Of a stretch of DNA of 5,636 nt, positions 5,590 through 5,636 are shown piece after piece. The position numbers and the translations under genes are program-made. Positions within the stretch are counted from its first letter, which is position 1; the number at the start of each line of letters is the position of its first letter. The notes beneath the pieces are model-generated. The model was given only the letters and a program-made list of their open reading frames with translations, was not told the DNA's origin and did not search any database. The stretch spans positions 1 through 5,636 of the forward strand of contig JAGASC010000278.1 in NCBI GenBank assembly GCA_017621905.1. The letters are read 5' to 3'. This DNA comes from Roseburia sp. (GTDB taxonomy: Bacteria; Bacillota; Clostridia; Lachnospirales; Lachnospiraceae).

Positions 5590-5636
5590 GCTTATTTTTT
5601 AACCGACTGATATTCACAGTCACCGTATTATCATCC
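5519..5636 (-). CDS. OmpR/PhoB-family response regulator, C-terminal end (5' part outside the window)
   Basis: The minus strand is open from the right edge (first full codon at 5635) to the TAG at 5521-5519, giving the last 38 residues: DDNTVTVNISRLKNKLE, then a short turn, then VRGLGYVWTGKVIEK. This is the end of a winged-helix DNA-binding domain. VNISRLKNKLE matches the recognition helix pattern V..HI..LR.KLE, and RGLGYVW matches the closing hairpin RG.GY.. of the OmpR family. The missing upstream part should hold the receiver domain. It is the cognate partner of the kinase immediately downstream and presumably controls the ABC genes. Its 3' end is duplicated into the start of the kinase gene. 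The stop is 45 nt before the kinase ATG (5473), or 12 nt before the alternative TTG (5506). Confidence 0.9.
   Translation of the reverse strand, partial: DDNTVTVNISRLKNKLETDCIANVRGLGYVWTGKVIEK

Overview
The window looks like chromosomal DNA of a gut-type Firmicute, most likely a member of the Lachnospiraceae or a related Clostridia. This rests on moderate G+C, Shine-Dalgarno-led genes, and a compact module of a two-component system followed by an ABC transporter, with proteins of typical low-GC Gram-positive style. I cannot name the species from sequence alone.

Layout. Positions 1-383 (+) hold the 3' end of an ABC-2 type permease that begins outside the window. Positions 384-671 are a convergent intergenic region with no clear complete gene. 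It holds several inverted repeats, a weak terminator-like hairpin and a possible coding remnant on the minus strand. From 672 to the right edge everything is on the minus strand and is transcribed right to left: an OmpR/PhoB-type response regulator (only its last 38 codons, 5519-5636), a two-TM sensor histidine kinase (4073-5473), an ABC ATPase (3179-3853) and an 836-residue FtsX/MacB-type permease (672-3182). ATPase and permease overlap by the 4-bp ATGA.

How the genes work together. The set resembles the two-component/ABC modules by which Firmicutes sense and resist or export membrane- or cell-wall-active compounds such as peptide antibiotics. The kinase has only a short outer loop of about 39 residues. 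The permease has 8 predicted TM helices and two large extracytoplasmic domains, so it is not the classical 10-TM BceB layout. The substrate cannot be read from the sequence.

The most interesting points are small-scale structures inside this otherwise ordinary module. (i) There is a 59-bp near-identical direct repeat with a 73-bp period at the regulator/kinase junction, apparently a tandem duplication that separated two formerly overlapping genes. (ii) The kinase carries five in-frame 36-bp (12-residue), basic repeats between its second TM helix and its catalytic core. (iii) The kinase/ATPase gap holds a 15-bp-stem hairpin, two perfect 11-bp tandem repeats and an extended -10 element, which together look like an internal, regulator-controlled promoter. 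(iv) The convergent intergenic region has the look of a dispersed structured repeat. I did not find a clearly new multi-gene system.
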